Below are positions 49,744 to 62,205 of a stretch of 64,000 bases of DNA, in pieces (position 1 is the stretch's first letter; every line of letters begins with the position of its first letter). This stretch comes from Isoetes taiwanensis (taxonomy: Eukaryota > Streptophyta > Lycopodiopsida > Isoetales > Isoetaceae). The stretch spans positions 1,513,745 to 1,577,744 of the forward strand of contig JAJEKV010000033.1 in the NCBI GenBank assembly GCA_021234155.1. Direction: 5' to 3'. The position numbers and the translations under genes are program-made. The notes below the pieces were generated by a model. It searched no databases, was not told where the DNA came from, and saw nothing but the letters and a program-made list of their open reading frames with translations.

Positions 49744-49869
49744 CCAATTATAGTTCCCAGAAGGCAGTTGTAGTTTAAATACAACAACTTTTACAGGGAA
49801 CTTTGTTCAAGGTATTAAAGAAGGCAAGAAGCTAGTAAGTTCATGCTATAGACTGCTTACCTCCTCAAG

Positions 49870-50520
49870 TACTTTGTCACCTTCTCGAAAATGGCACTTA
49901 CAGACTTTGCCTTCTCAATGGCAATCCATCTGGATCCTTGTTTGGTCTAAATATAATCCTCCAAAGGTAAATGTTCTACTTTGGCAGGTGATTCATCGCT
50001 CTTTGAGAGTTAATGAGATGGTTCATCGCTTTAAAGCTAGGGAGTAAGCCCACTTTGCCCAATGTGTGGCGGTGCATTGAAACATTGGAGCACTTGTTTA
50101 TATTTGTGTGCAGAGCTGAGTAGTCTTAGGTCCCGGGCGCATTCTCTTTTGGAGTATCTTTAGATAGTCGGCACTTTCTTTTGGGTATTTATCCAAATAA
50201 GTGGATTTTGCTTCTAAAAGGATTGCATTTCACATGACAAAGTCTTGGCTAATATGGAGTGTATGGAGGCTTAAGGAAGAAAGGTGGTGCTTCAAGATGG
50301 CTAAAGTTTTGCCTTGGTGCTTCAAGATGGCTAGAAAGGTGGTGCTTGGTGCACTTCAAGAATTAGGTAAGAAGTTGTATAATTGCTTTTCGGATCTCAA
50401 TTGGCTCGATCGTATTAAAATTCGATATGGAGTGATTATCTAAAAGTGATTGATGCTTCAGGGGACATTTCTTACTTCGGAAGTACTTTGTAATCTTTTG
50501 AGTGTATAATATGAAGTAAA
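49870..50520 (+). mobile_element. LINE 3' fragment with zf-RVT-like end
   Basis: Broken plus-strand frames read 'PPKVNVLLWQVIHRSLRVNEMVHRFKAR', then a CPMCGGAL...ETLEHLF knuckle near 50055-50100. This is the C-terminal zinc-binding region of plant LINE polyproteins. The 3' part, 'gtactttgtaat.ttttgagtgtataatatgaagtaaaa' (about 50480-50520), recurs at 52785-52830. Confidence 0.6.
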
Positions 50521-50529
50521 AACGGAAAT

Positions 50530-52540
50530 GCATTTTGAGCAAATATTTGACATATTTGCAGCCTAACAAGTTCCTCCATCCCATAAAAATGTTGGCTGGC
50601 CTTGAATTTGATTGGACTTTCACTTTTGATCTCAATTTTAGGTAACTTATAATAATGATTAATATTTTTCCCATATAGAGCAAACTTACTCTATGATGTC
50701 AAAAATCATAGTATGAAAGTTTAAAATGATATGAAACCAATGCAAAAACAAGCTCATTAAAAGCATAAAAAGACATAATCACAAGAAATCAAGAAAAGGT
50801 TTACGTACACGAGCCATTCTTGATCCATAGGTGCATTTAAAATCAATAACTTCCTTATGTTAATTAGTTGAATTTTGGGATATAAATAGCTTCGATTTAC
50901 TTTAATAATGAAAATATTTATTGATTATAACCTTGAGATTTGGATTAAACTTTATAGCATTAAATTCAAATATGTCTTCTATGTTTATTCTAGATTTATG
51001 CCTCGATATGTGACATTGAAAAAATCACATTCTCAAAAATATCCCATATCGTGGCATCAATGCAAAAAGAGATTCAAAGGAAAATCTGGAAGTTTATGAC
51101 TATAAAAACTCAAGTTAGACCTGCTATATACGGTTCCACTTTGATCATCATTATTGGTCCACGGATTTGAAAGTTTAAAATTAATAGAGGCAACATGTCA
51201 ATCAATTTTTGATCTCAACTTTAGAATATAGTTTATGCGCAATTCTAAGATAAAATTAATTTGTTAGGCGAGCTTGCATAATTTGAGGGCAATGTTTAAG
51301 CATAAACAAGCGGAATTTATGGGGCACTTATTCGCCAATTGAATCTACATGGACTTCCGCTCATATCTTTCAAAAATTGTTATTAAAGGTAAGAAACATA
51401 ATATCATTATGGGGATAAAATGGATAGGGCTAATGAGAGATATGTGCTCTGCACAATTTGTCTAGGTATGGACCATAAATGGTTCATGCTTAATTATATT
51501 CGTATCTTTTAATTAATACGTTATTTCAATATGAAAATAGAGAGTTATATTGCAAAGGAAGGCCCTCATTCATGAAAAATATAGTGTACATGAAAGATGA
51601 CCTACTTGTAACATTATCCTACTAAAACTCTAATGTTTTGTCGCAGCAATGAATATACCAGTTTTATATTAGTAAAAAATAACCATGTTTCTCTATATGT
51701 TTTCACAAGAAAGCCACACAACCTACATAGAGGACCTATATATATGTCCCTTGTCATATTTTGAACCATTTGAAAGGCTTATTTGGAAAAATGTAGCGTG
51801 TTCTCTACAAAGCTGAGAAAGACGCATCAAAGGTCATATGGTTTAATTTTTTATTCTTATGCTTAAACTTCACGATCTTCACTTTCATTCATCAATAAAC
51901 ATCATTAGCTAGTAAATGATAAGTTTTTAGCCTATAATTTTGGAATTGACTCAAATTTTTAACCTCTAATGTATTAATCCTATGGCTGCACATCATCTTT
52001 AAATCTAGTTAATTGCATGGTTAAACCCTAATTACACTATATGCAAGTTGATATAGTAATTTTCTATGTGGATATAAGAAGAATGCATCATTCATTACCC
52101 TCATGATACTTACAGGTGGTAATTTTGGAGCATTTTAACATATAATTTCGTCATAAATTATGTATAGGAAATTCTCTATTAGATTTTGAAGTTGATATAC
52201 CTTATGAACACTCCTAAAAAACATAATATTGTACTTCATATAGTTAAGAACCTATGGCCAAAGAACCAAGCCAAAACTTGTAATAATAAGAGAGAAATAA
52301 TTCCTAAACGGCAAGCAGCATTTTTGAACAAAATAGGGTTTGTCGGCTTCCACGGATGTTAAATGATAGCAACCAAAGCTAAAAAGATACAAATCAATGT
52401 GTTCTATCATAAATAGACAAATACTTTCAATTTTGGCAAGGTTTAGGCTTGTTTATGCTAAAAACTCACTTAATGCAGTTCTCCGGGTATTAAACCATCC
52501 AAATTCTCTAATATTTGAACAATCACTACAACATATAGAT
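50530..52540. other. Intergenic, nothing recognised
   Basis: Strongly AT-rich, no supported gene or repeat hallmark. Confidence 0.4.
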
Positions 52541-52545
52541 GAGTT

Positions 52546-52842
52546 GGTGGTTTGCTTCTAAAAAGGATTGCATTTCACATGGCAAAGTCTTGGCTAATAT
52601 GGGTGTATGGAAGGCGAAAGAAGAAAGGTCTTTTATGATAAGTTTATTTCTTCTCGGTGGTGCTTCAAGAAATTAAAGAAGTTGTATAATTGTTTTCGGA
52701 TCTCCAATTGGCATGATGAATTAAAATTCCAATATGGAGTGATCATCTAAAATTGATTGATGCCGGGGAACATTTCTTACTCGAAGTACTTTGTAATATT
52801 TTGAGTGTATAATATGAAGTAAAACACGTTCTTCAAAAAAAA
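52546..52842 (+). mobile_element. Second, 5'-truncated copy of the same LINE 3' end
   Basis: About 300 bp matching 50205-50520, including 'gattgcatttcacatg.caaagtcttggctaatatgg'. It ends 'gttcttc' plus an A-run (52834-52842), the same tail style as the L1-like elements at 11.5 and 31.7 kb. Confidence 0.7.
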
Positions 52843-52978
52843 ACATATAGATGAGTTCATTGGTCTTGAAATTCTTGAAGTCATTAAGAATCAAGTAAAG
52901 ATTGATGTGGTGGCGATAAATCGCAAAATTGACATTTCTATTCTCAGATATATTAGTTTAAGTGGCAGTGGGTCAACT

Positions 52979-53030
52979 GGACCAATTCTGGTCCATGGAC
53001 CAGGAATGGTCCCCGGGACCACTCTAGTAT
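52979..53030. repeat. Palindromic GGACCA/TGGTCC repeat
   Basis: Three nested GGACCA...TGGTCC inverted repeats in about 40 bp. The reverse complement matches 28157-28200 ('actagagtggtc' then 'ggaccaga..tggtcca'), so this is a dispersed family present in both orientations. Confidence 0.6.
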
Positions 53031-53199
53031 TAATAGTTTTAGAACAAGAGACATTGTCTATTCTGGCGAGTTTTTTTTCTTCGGGTTCATGTTCTGATGG
53101 TATTTTTAAATCCGTTGGTAAGTTTCTTGTTCGTAAGCTTGCATTTTCTTGCATGCAAGCATTTTTATGTTATGGCCTTGCTTTTTCTTTTTGCAGACA

Positions 53200-54515
53200 G
53201 TTCTAAAGGCTCGAGCCCTGTCTCGAATGATTCTTTTGTATTGACCCTATAATTTTTAAGCGAGTAGATATGGCGATGCTTTCTGACAGTCAGAAGACTA
53301 GGAAGTGAGCTAGGTGCCTCCAAAATGCTCTAGCTTAGGATCCAACGTCCCCGCTTTTAGTCTATCCGAAGGGTTTAGGTTTTATGCTCCTGGGTTTCTT
53401 CACAAGGATCTCGAACGGCGTGGTAGTTTTCTGCTTATGGAAAGATATGCACAAAGGTCTGAACATGTCGAGAAATGACAAAACAATGGGTGATGCCCGA
53501 AGTCTTCTAGACTCTGGTATTCTTTGTCCAAGAGAGCTTTGATATCTTCTAGAACTCAGGTATTCTTTGCTCGAAGTCTTCTAGAACTCTACGGTTTTGA
53601 TGAATCTCCATTTGGAGCAGTAAAGATTGCCCTGAGCATAGATCGGTCGAGATTTAAGACACAACGTTTTGTGTTATTTGGTCGAATTTAACTATTTGTA
53701 TTGTTTGAATATTAACCGTTTGTAACCGGGACTAATGCCCTGTGTTGTTAGTGCTTAAAACGCCCCTAAAACTTTGTTTTGGGCTCTGTATCAAAATGAT
53801 GCTTGTAAATACTTCAAAATGCTCTGTGTTGAAATGTAAAACTGGCACTAGTGTTTGAGATTTGACTAAAAAACTATAAGCTTTGACAGTGGATTTTGAG
53901 CTTTTGAGTCTGAATGTAATGAATTAACAAGGTGCTGCGCACGGAGGGTTGCCCTCCATGGCCAGAGGGTGAAGTGGCTTAAATCATAGTTCAAAGTCAT
54001 ATTTTGGCATGACTGGATTGTAAACATATATACTACTATATTCTTGCAAGCATGTGTTACAGAAAACACATGTTGAGCTTTTCCATAGAATCATTTTGAT
54101 GCAGCTCAAGATATGTTAATTACATAGCTTCAGCCTCTCACTTGGATATATAAGATGGATTCTTCAACCGGGATTGAGTTGATCTAATTCCTTCCACCCG
54201 CTCTTCCGGTTAAAATGAGTTGATAATATATCTCCTTCTCTAACTTCTTAACATGATGGTGCCCTCAAAATACATTGAATCATGTGTCACTTTAGTTCTA
54301 CTGGGCAAGGTCTCATATCAGCACCTGGAGTTACCTTTGGATTAGTTGAACCCCGGTGCTCTAGGAAAGCAAACCACACTTTGTTCAGGGGTACATGTTT
54401 CTTTATTGGATTAAAATTAGCCTCTTAACATAGAACCCAATGTTCAAATTTATCATAAATTTGAAAGACCCAAAGGTAATGTCAAAAGGGGAGGTTAAAA
54501 AAGTTAAACCCATCG
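53200..54515. other. Intergenic, nothing firmly recognised
   Basis: No domain or element hallmark. It may hold parts of the gene from which the following tandem units derive. Confidence 0.3.
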
Positions 54516-54518
54516 TAA

Positions 54519-57383
54519 TAAAAAGTTTGTTTCCTTTCAATTTCATCATAGGCACCCTCCCTACATATATTGATCAAACAATCAACAAACACTAGGAAGT
54601 TTGAGGGAAGATACGAGCATGTAATGCCAAAGTAATGCAACCTTTGCATCTCTCTAAGAAACACGTCTCTTGATCTCTATCACAATGCCTACTTTTCACC
54701 GCTGCAATTACAACTGGAATTGCCAGCTTTTGCCTGATTGCTTTCAACAAGCATTTTCTCCTTGCGGCGCCCTTGGCCCACCCTAAACGTTTCATTAGGC
54801 CCTTACAAGGAGAATTTGCAGTTCAGGACGATTTGCCTCTTCAAAAAAAGGCGACTCGTGTTATGCATGTATGATTTGAATGAAATCGGTTCAATGCATC
54901 TCCATTGCACTATAGACTAAAGATATCACACAATATCTTATACACGGTCCTAAAATGATCCCACCATGCATGAACGTCGTGATAGTCGAATTCGCATGTG
55001 CAGCATAAACTAGTGCTTTTGCGCCTAATGAGGACATGAACCAATTCAAAAAAATATATCCACCTTTACAACTTACTTTTAAGATCACTTGTAATCAATC
55101 ACATCAATCTAACAACTTTTATGTTCGATCAACCTCAATTTGCATTGTAATATCCGAACCCCAATGTCATTATATATGCTATGCACATGCTTTAGGATGC
55201 TTTGTTCATTTTGCACCATTTCTTACCGAAGATTCCCAATGTAAATGTCATCCAAATAACTAGCTATGCGAAAGACCATAATAGCACAACTTACCCGCAA
55301 GGCGAGAGTCCCAACAACAAACCCGAGAACATCTAATCTAGCTTGATACTTCTTGCAAAACAACGGACCTATGATGCAAAGGCCAAGGTAAATAAGCATA
55401 TAGATATTGGAGACCATAACTTTAAAGCATTCTATTCCTCATGGAAATATTTTAGTCTAAAAAAAAAGTTTGTTTCCTTTCAATTTCATCATAGGCACCC
55501 TCCCCTACATTATATTGATCAAACAATCAACAAACACTAGGAAGTTTGAGGGAAGATCACGAGGCATGTAATGCCAAAGTAATGCAACCCTTGCATCTCT
55601 CTCTAAGAAACACGTCTCTTGATCTCTATCACAATGCCTACTTTCAGCTGCAAGCAATTACAAGCTGGAATTGCCGCTGCGACAATTGCTTTCAACAAGC
55701 ATTTTTTCTCCTTCGCAGCCCTTGGCCCACCCTAACAACAGCTCATTAGGCCCTTACAAGGAGAATTTGCCGTTAAGGACGATTTGCCTCTTCAAAAAGT
55801 TTCGTGTTATGCATGTATGATTTGAATGAAATCTCGGTTCAATGCATCTCCATTGCACTATAGACTAAAGATATCACACAATATCTTATACACGGTCTAA
55901 ATGATCCCACCATGCATGAACTGTAATAGTCGAGGAAATTGACATCGCAAGCATAAACTAGTACTTTTGCCAGATTAACGGGACATGAACCAATTGAAAA
56001 AATATATCCACCTTACAACTTACTTTTAAGATCACTTGTAATCAATCACATCAATCTAACAACTTTTATGTTTGATCAACCTCAATTTGCACTTTGTAAT
56101 ATCACGAACCCCAATGTCATTATATATGCTATGCACATGCTTTAGGATGCTTTGTTCATTTGCACCATTTTTCTTACCTGAAGATTCCCAATGTAAATGT
56201 CATTCAAATAACTAGCTATGCGAAAAGACCACGAGAATAATAGCAACAACTTACATAAGGCGAGAGTCCCAACAACAAACCCCGAGAACATCTAATCTAG
56301 CTTGATAGATTTCTTTCACTTCTTGCAAAACACGGACCTATGATGCAAAGGCCAAGGTAAATAAGCATATAGATATTGCGGACCATAACTTTAAGCATTC
56401 TATTCCTCATGGAAATATTTTTAGTCTAAAAAAAGTTTGTTTCCTTTCAATTTCATCATAGGCACCTTCCCCACGTATATTGATCAAACAATCAACAAAC
56501 ACTAGGAAGTTTGAGGGAAGATACGAGCATGTAACGTAAAGTAATGCAACCCTTGCATCTCTCTCTAAGAAACACGTCTCTTGATCTCTATCACAATGCC
56601 TACTTTCAGCCTGCAATTACAAACTGGGAATTGCCTTTTGCCTGATTGCTTTCAACAAGCATTTTTCTCCTTGCTTTGCCCTTGGCCCACCCTAACGACT
56701 CATTAGGCCCTTACAAGGAGAATTTTGCCGGTTAAGGACGATTTGCCTCTTCAAAAGGCATTTCGTGTTATGCATGTATGATTTGAATGAAATCTCAGTT
56801 CAATGCATCTCCATTGCACTATAGACTAAAGATATCACACAATATCTTATACACTGGCCTAAATGATCCCACCATGCATGAATTTGTGATAGTCAGAAAT
56901 TGGCATGCCGCAAGCATAAACTAGTACTTTTGCCGCCTAACGGGACATGAACCAATTCGAAAAAATATATCCACCTTACAACTTACTTTTAAGATCACTT
57001 GTAATCAATCACATCAATCTAACAACTTTTATGTTTGATCAACCTCAATTTGCATCGTAATATCCACGAACCCCAATGTCATTATATATGCTATGCACAT
57101 GCTTTAGGATGCTTTGTTCATTTGCACCATTTCTTACGAAGATTCCCAATGTAAATGTCATCCAAATAACTAGCTATCTTGAAAGACACGAGAATAATAG
57201 CACAACTTACCCAAGGCGAGAGTCCCAACAACAAACCCCAGGAACATCTAATCTAGCTTGATAGATTTCTTTTCACTTCTTGCAAAACATGGACCTATGA
57301 TGCAAAGGCCAAGGTAAATCGCATATAGATATTGCGGACCATAACTTTAAGCATTCTATTCCTCATGGAAATATTTTTAGTCT
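54519..57383 (-). repeat. Three tandem ~0.95-kb units with exon-like cores
   Basis: The units begin at about 54519, 55459 and 56428 (940, 969 and 956 bp), each opening 'aagtttgtttcctttcaatttc' and closing 'catggaaatattt..tagtct'. On the minus strand each has a segment flanked by AG and GTAAG: in unit 1, 'catcatag' then codons for 'KKYQARLDVLGFVVGTLALR' then 'gtaagt' (about 55290-55366). A second short segment before 'gtaagaaat' follows. The 5' part reads 'FLVFVDCLINICREGAYDEI', faintly like a PPR motif. Between units, differences cluster as small indels, so translation breaks. I interpret this as a segmental triplication of part of an intron-containing gene; its identity is unknown. Confidence 0.7.
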
Positions 57384-57773
57384 CCCCACCCAATGATAAA
57401 ACAACCTGAATTATGTAGCTTTGCACGGTAAGAATACGATGGGTCGGGATGTAATAAGAATGCTCAGTTTGAGCAATAAAATAATTGAAATAATTTCCAT
57501 TTGCCCAAATGGACCATGATAATCTTTGTCATAATCCCCAAAGAAGTGAGTATTTTTAGTTCAATGCAAATTTTGCATTACTGGCAAGAACACAATGGAA
57601 CAAATAGTTTGGAACCAATATGCCACTAGTTAGAAAACAAATCAAATAGGCTGATCTTATTCCAAAATGCATTGTTCACTTTATATGGTACAAATGTCAA
57701 TCAAAAATGTACATGCGATGCTGCCTTCGGCTTGATAGCATACAAAAAGTTCCATCTATGTCTGACCTCTAAC

Positions 57774-58600
57774 CTATTCCTGCGGGCTCTTACGCTTCTT
57801 CGCGATAGATGCTCGAGAAACTTCGGGCTTGAGTTCAGTATGTGCCTTGCTTGGTTCCTCGATTTATTGTAAATGCATAAGTCATTCAAAATTTCCTTCA
57901 AGAAAATTGTACAAAAATACAATTAGCGCTTTCGGACTACTAAGAGAGGCAGCTTTAGCTGCATGCCTAAGCAAAAATTGGGCCAAAGGGAAGAACTTCC
58001 ACTTGAACAATGGCAACAAATTTCGTAGATGAGAGGTTCTTCAAAGATGCGACATTATTATTGTAGGCGTTAATTTGTCTTTGGAAGAAACTTACAACCG
58101 GTTGGTCTGTTTCCTGCACAAGTTGTTTCAACGCTTAACCTGGTTTGCCTCTCAAACAATTTGAACACAATATCCTCCAGTTCACCACGCTCTGGCGTGT
58201 TCGTTTTCCTTCAGGGCCCTTTATTTGTGCGGCCCGTAACAAATTTTTGTCACGAAGTTTAAACAACCATTGGATATTATGATCATAATAACACTAATAA
58301 GCTTTTGAACTAACCTTTTGAATAGACCATATGCTTTGAGAGACTTCGGTCATTTTGTAAACTTGCCGGATGAGACACCATTGGGAGCCTAATCCATCAA
58401 AAAGCCAATACAACGAAAGTGAAGTACCTAACTAAGCTCATATATGCCGCGATACCCGTAAGGTTCTTATCTTCACCATGGATTTATTCGGTCATCCGCA
58501 GAGAGTTTTCAAATTGGTCGCCAATGTCAAGCAAGCTTGGTTGGCATTTATGTTAAAGGAGTGCTCAATCTTTCCTTCCGAACTAGTTTACCCGCTTAGT
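57774..58600 (-). CDS. TFIIF beta subunit (RAP30), 3' exons, frames broken
   Basis: General transcription factor of RNA polymerase II; RAP30 pairs with RAP74 to recruit the polymerase. Three minus-strand exon-like parts are seen. About 58456-58595 has 'SEGKIEHSFNI' and 'KSMVKIRTLRV' before a GT donor. About 58096-58220 has 'KGPEGKRTR', 'ERGELEDIVFKLFERQ' and 'ALKQLVQETDQPV', then a GTAAGT donor; this is the winged-helix DNA-binding domain. About 57774-57916 has 'FLKEILNDLCIYNK', 'GTYELKPE' and a basic 'KKRKSPQE' end with TAG at 57774. The order and motifs fit plant RAP30 well. Small indels shift the frame between motifs, for example before ERGELED, where CGCCAGAGCG looks like CGCCAGGAGCG minus one G. 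It is either a pseudogene or a real gene with sequence errors at CAG/CTG sites. The N-terminal exons were not securely located. Confidence 0.7.
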
Positions 58601-58851
58601 TCCCATCAAGTTTCGTAACAAGGGTCCAAAAGGCAAGAGGTCCCAACCGAATATTTGCAACAAGAATAATGACAGTGGTGCAACAACTTACCCGCATGTA
58701 TTAGAACTTCCTACATTATATTTACGTGATGGCCTTTGCACACTTTCGTGTCAAGGAGTGATGCCTTTTAAGCTGTCCTTAATGGTCTGTTCCATTGATG
58801 CCAAAAATCCCAAAGATGTCATGAATGTAAAAATAGTGAGACGACCTTAAC

Positions 58852-58913
58852 CACGGGGTAGCAAACTGAAACCCGCCATAGGCCAACCAAGTGCTCTACC
58901 ACATAGCTACCGA
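58852..58913 (-). other. Degenerate tRNA-like sequence
   Basis: The minus strand reads GGTAGCTATGTGGTAGAGC, like a tRNA D-arm/A-box, and ends with a GGGTTTCAGTTTGC-type T-arm. The anticodon arm does not fold properly and no acceptor pairing is clear. It is a tRNA relic or SINE head rather than a working tRNA. Confidence 0.3.
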
Positions 58914-58929
58914 AAACCTACCTTCATCT

Positions 58930-60460
58930 CAAGAGTCAGGAGGCACATCCTACCATGTTGCTTCATATTGTATCACCACCATTTTTGGTGCTTGTAAGTT
59001 AGAATATTTATAATGGGTAGTACTCCGCTAGACAAATCTAAGATCTGCCCTTGAGACCTTACAGTTCTAATCACACATTACGGTAATGTCCCAGATCTCA
59101 CCGTGTGTGGGAGTGCAGGGATGCAAACCTTGGGGCAGGACAATGCTAGTTATTGTTGTCCCATACCTTCAAGCATGCAATATAGGACTGGCTTTATAGT
59201 TAAATTTATGGCATGATTTATGGAAACAATTGGTTCCTTTATATGCACCTTCACCTCGAGATGCCTAGCAAGGCTCGTTCTTAAGCAAAGATATGTCTCT
59301 CAAATCCCTCAAATCATATTGGAAATTGAAGAAATTACAAAAGTGGAGAAGGTTAATGCCTTTCTAACACAACTAAAAAAAGAGATGGAATGCCAACATT
59401 TCTCGCTGCATTAAAAATGGTTGAGACCATGCGCATGATCACCTGCAGCTGATACATCAGAACTTTTAACTGTTCTGAGAGGATGTCTTGGAAGAACTAG
59501 CAGACCACGTTGTTGTTGTTGAAATGGTGATTTTGAGCTGCATTGTTAGTATGTGACATTTATGCCTAATAGCAGTTTTAGTAATATAGAGTGGTCCATA
59601 TTTTGGAAGAAGAGTCCGTTTTACATACATATTTGGACACAAAATCCTTATCATGTTGGTTGTGCTGTTGGATCTTTATGATGTTAAACAATCCTTCTGT
59701 AACTGTTGCCAATGCCATGGAGTCTCAGTTCTTGGTTCTATCTCTGGCAAGCAGCAATTTTATTTGCAACTACATAGAAGATGGGTGGAAGAAGCGAGTC
59801 AATGAAGCTGTAGTAGGTTATGGCTTTTTTGTGGCATAAGAAACCAGAATTCGTGTATGTTGGTTCATTCTCTGCATATCTGGAAGTAACAGACCAGTTG
59901 TGGTTTAACTGTGACATAAGAAATAGAAATCACGTATATTGACTCATTCTTTGCATGATTCATTGAAGAGAGATGACCTGGTTTACCGCATGTTGCCAGT
60001 GCTTCAAGACTAAAGCCGACTTGTTACATGCCCTGTCCATCCGCCATAAATTTGACTGTGAGGCTGAATTTGACCTATTCCTTAAAATTAATGTTCAAGA
60101 AAGAAGTTTGAGTTTATTACCTCTGCTTCGAGAGACATTGTAGCTTCATCATGATCATAATCCATAATTTCGGAACCCCAATGCTTCCCATTGCATGATT
60201 AGGTTTAGAACTGGGACCACTGGTTCAGGTAAGTTGCAGGTATAGGGGATGCCAACAGTGACGGTGGCAAAATGGTAACAATACTTTATAGCCAAAACCC
60301 CAAAACCCCTATGACCCCTAGTATACGTACGGAAAAGGGTAAAAAATTGCCCCCTCCCATTGATGCACGTGGTTTTGAAAGGTTCCACAAGGTGACGCCC
60401 CCTTGGGCAAATGTTGGGAACCTGTCAAGGATATGTGGTCTTTATTGATATGAGGTCATT
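58930..60460. other. Probable intronic or intergenic DNA
   Basis: No firm exon. The plus-strand frames at 59220-59414 and 59591-59839 lack recognisable domains, and 59850-59945 contains a short diverged duplication ('aagaaa.agaa.t.cgtgta'). On the minus strand it would be intron if the exon at 60.5 kb belongs to TFIIF beta. Confidence 0.3.
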
Positions 60461-60466
60461 TCTCAC

Positions 60467-60546
60467 ACATGTGAACTTATTAACAATTTGCTATCTTCAA
60501 AGCCGGTCGCCGTTATCCTCGCTTCTACTTCCATCATCCACTCTTC
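60467..60546 (-). CDS. Candidate first exon (possibly TFIIF beta)
   Basis: Minus-strand codons from ATG ATG at 60537/60534 read 'MMEVEARITATGFEDSKLL' and end '..ISSHV' at a GTGAGA donor near 60467. The composition is exon-like and acidic. RAP30 N-termini are acidic and lead into a VWL.K motif, so this could be its first exon, but the next exon was not found. The frame is also open upstream (FEEWMMEVE), so the start is uncertain. Confidence 0.3.
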
Positions 60547-60599
60547 AAAGTAAATAACGAATACCTTATTAAAAACCTTATGAATAAGCAAGCAAATCG

Positions 60600-62200
60600 C
60601 AATGTGCTACGCTAGCTTCCACCATAATCTGAAGCTTGGCATTGTAGCGGGGCGTGATCGGCTCAGTGTAACGAAGTTGCTTTCGAACAAAAGAAAGGGA
60701 AAAAAAGCGGGCAAGATGACCATGGACTATCCGGACCGCCTAAATAACTTGTAAGCCAAATATAGGCCATCTATATATTTTACTAGCATTCACGGTGCCG
60801 TTGTTCTTTGGGCATAAGTTGGGGAACACGTGAAGTTGGGTTCATTGTCATTGCCTTTCTTCGACATTGCCTTTTTTTATTTCATAATCAAGAAGTGGAA
60901 ATAGAAATATTGAATTGTACACATGCTATTTACAATGTTTAAAGTAAATATTCTAACAATGCAATCACATGTTGTAACATCTAATTCACATTGATGTGTA
61001 AAGAATTTACATACTACACAAATTGGCCAAATACATTGGCTACGAACTTGACAAATTTGCTGGTTAAGTTAAGCTTAGAAAGGCTGCATTTACATATTAC
61101 ATAACTGACAAATTCATTGTCTAAATTAAATTTAGAAAGGTTGCACAAAATATCTAGACAAAGAATGTGTCATTTTGTCCATTATATTTTAATAGCAAAT
61201 TGTGACTTTGAAAAGCCTTCCGTTATTTGTAAAGGTTTTATTAAATTTGTGACAAATTAACGGTAAAATTTCCTCCTGGCCTGAACCTTCACAAATTTTA
61301 TAGATATCTGTTCAGGGTAAATTTTAAGGGTCCAAAATATTCTTCTATTCAAATTAAGGTTGGCTAAACTTATTGAAAATAAAAATTCATAAATTTTTAT
61401 TAGGCAAAATTCGATAAAATAAAACCCTTTAATTATCTTCCCACTTGGCTAAAATGTAAAATTTATATGATATGAAATTCTTATATTGGCGAATTTTTCT
61501 TGGTTGGTGGCTAAAATGCAACTATTTAACTTCAAATTCTGAGCATTCCTTACCACATGAACGACAACTGATTCAATATGCTTCCATTACAAAACAATAA
61601 TAAAAGATTCAAAGTACAATTCATAACCTTGGAGCAAATAAGACCATTCGAGGGAACACATGTATTTATGTCAGGGTCAAATGCATCTAAGTGGCTAACT
61701 TGGTGCATAGAGCCCTATAAGATTAACAATTGCAAGAATAAAACACTACTACTTAGAGCTTAAAATGCTCACATTAACATTCTTCATAATCTTTACCCTA
61801 AACGACTTATAGATTCAAATTCAATATCCATCAAAGCATGATTGATATAGCTAATGACGATTTCTAAATTAAAGAGGTCCCTGAATGGATTCAGCATGGC
61901 TATTTGAATTGATCAGGGTGCATCTAATCAGCTTCAAAAAAGGCGATTTAGTATGCCATGATGTAGCCAATCTTGGCTAAACTCTAGGTGTCCAAAATTT
62001 TTTCCCTTTTGTAATGGCTAAATTATCTTTTTTCTTCAAAAAATGATCTTTATTAACTTTAGCCACAAAATTTGACTAAAGGTGTAAAAAATAGCCATTT
62101 GGCGAATTTTAGCCACTCTTTAATACCCTGATATCTGTTGTTCCCAAAACAAAAGAGCCAAATCTCAATTGTAGAACATACTTGATCCATGCTGAATTAC
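60600..62200. other. AT-rich stretch, no exon recognised
   Basis: Repeated 'tggctaaa' and 'gacaaatt' words (61,030-62,110), but no supported gene. Confidence 0.35.
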
Positions 62201-62205
62201 CACAT

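Noticed and set aside
54482-54664. Active pentatricopeptide-repeat gene in the tandem units
   Set aside because: A short segment faintly resembles a PPR helix pair, but there is one partial motif only, in shifting frames.
58852-58913. Functional tRNA gene
   Set aside because: Only the D-arm/A-box and a T-arm-like stretch are recognisable. The anticodon and acceptor stems do not pair.
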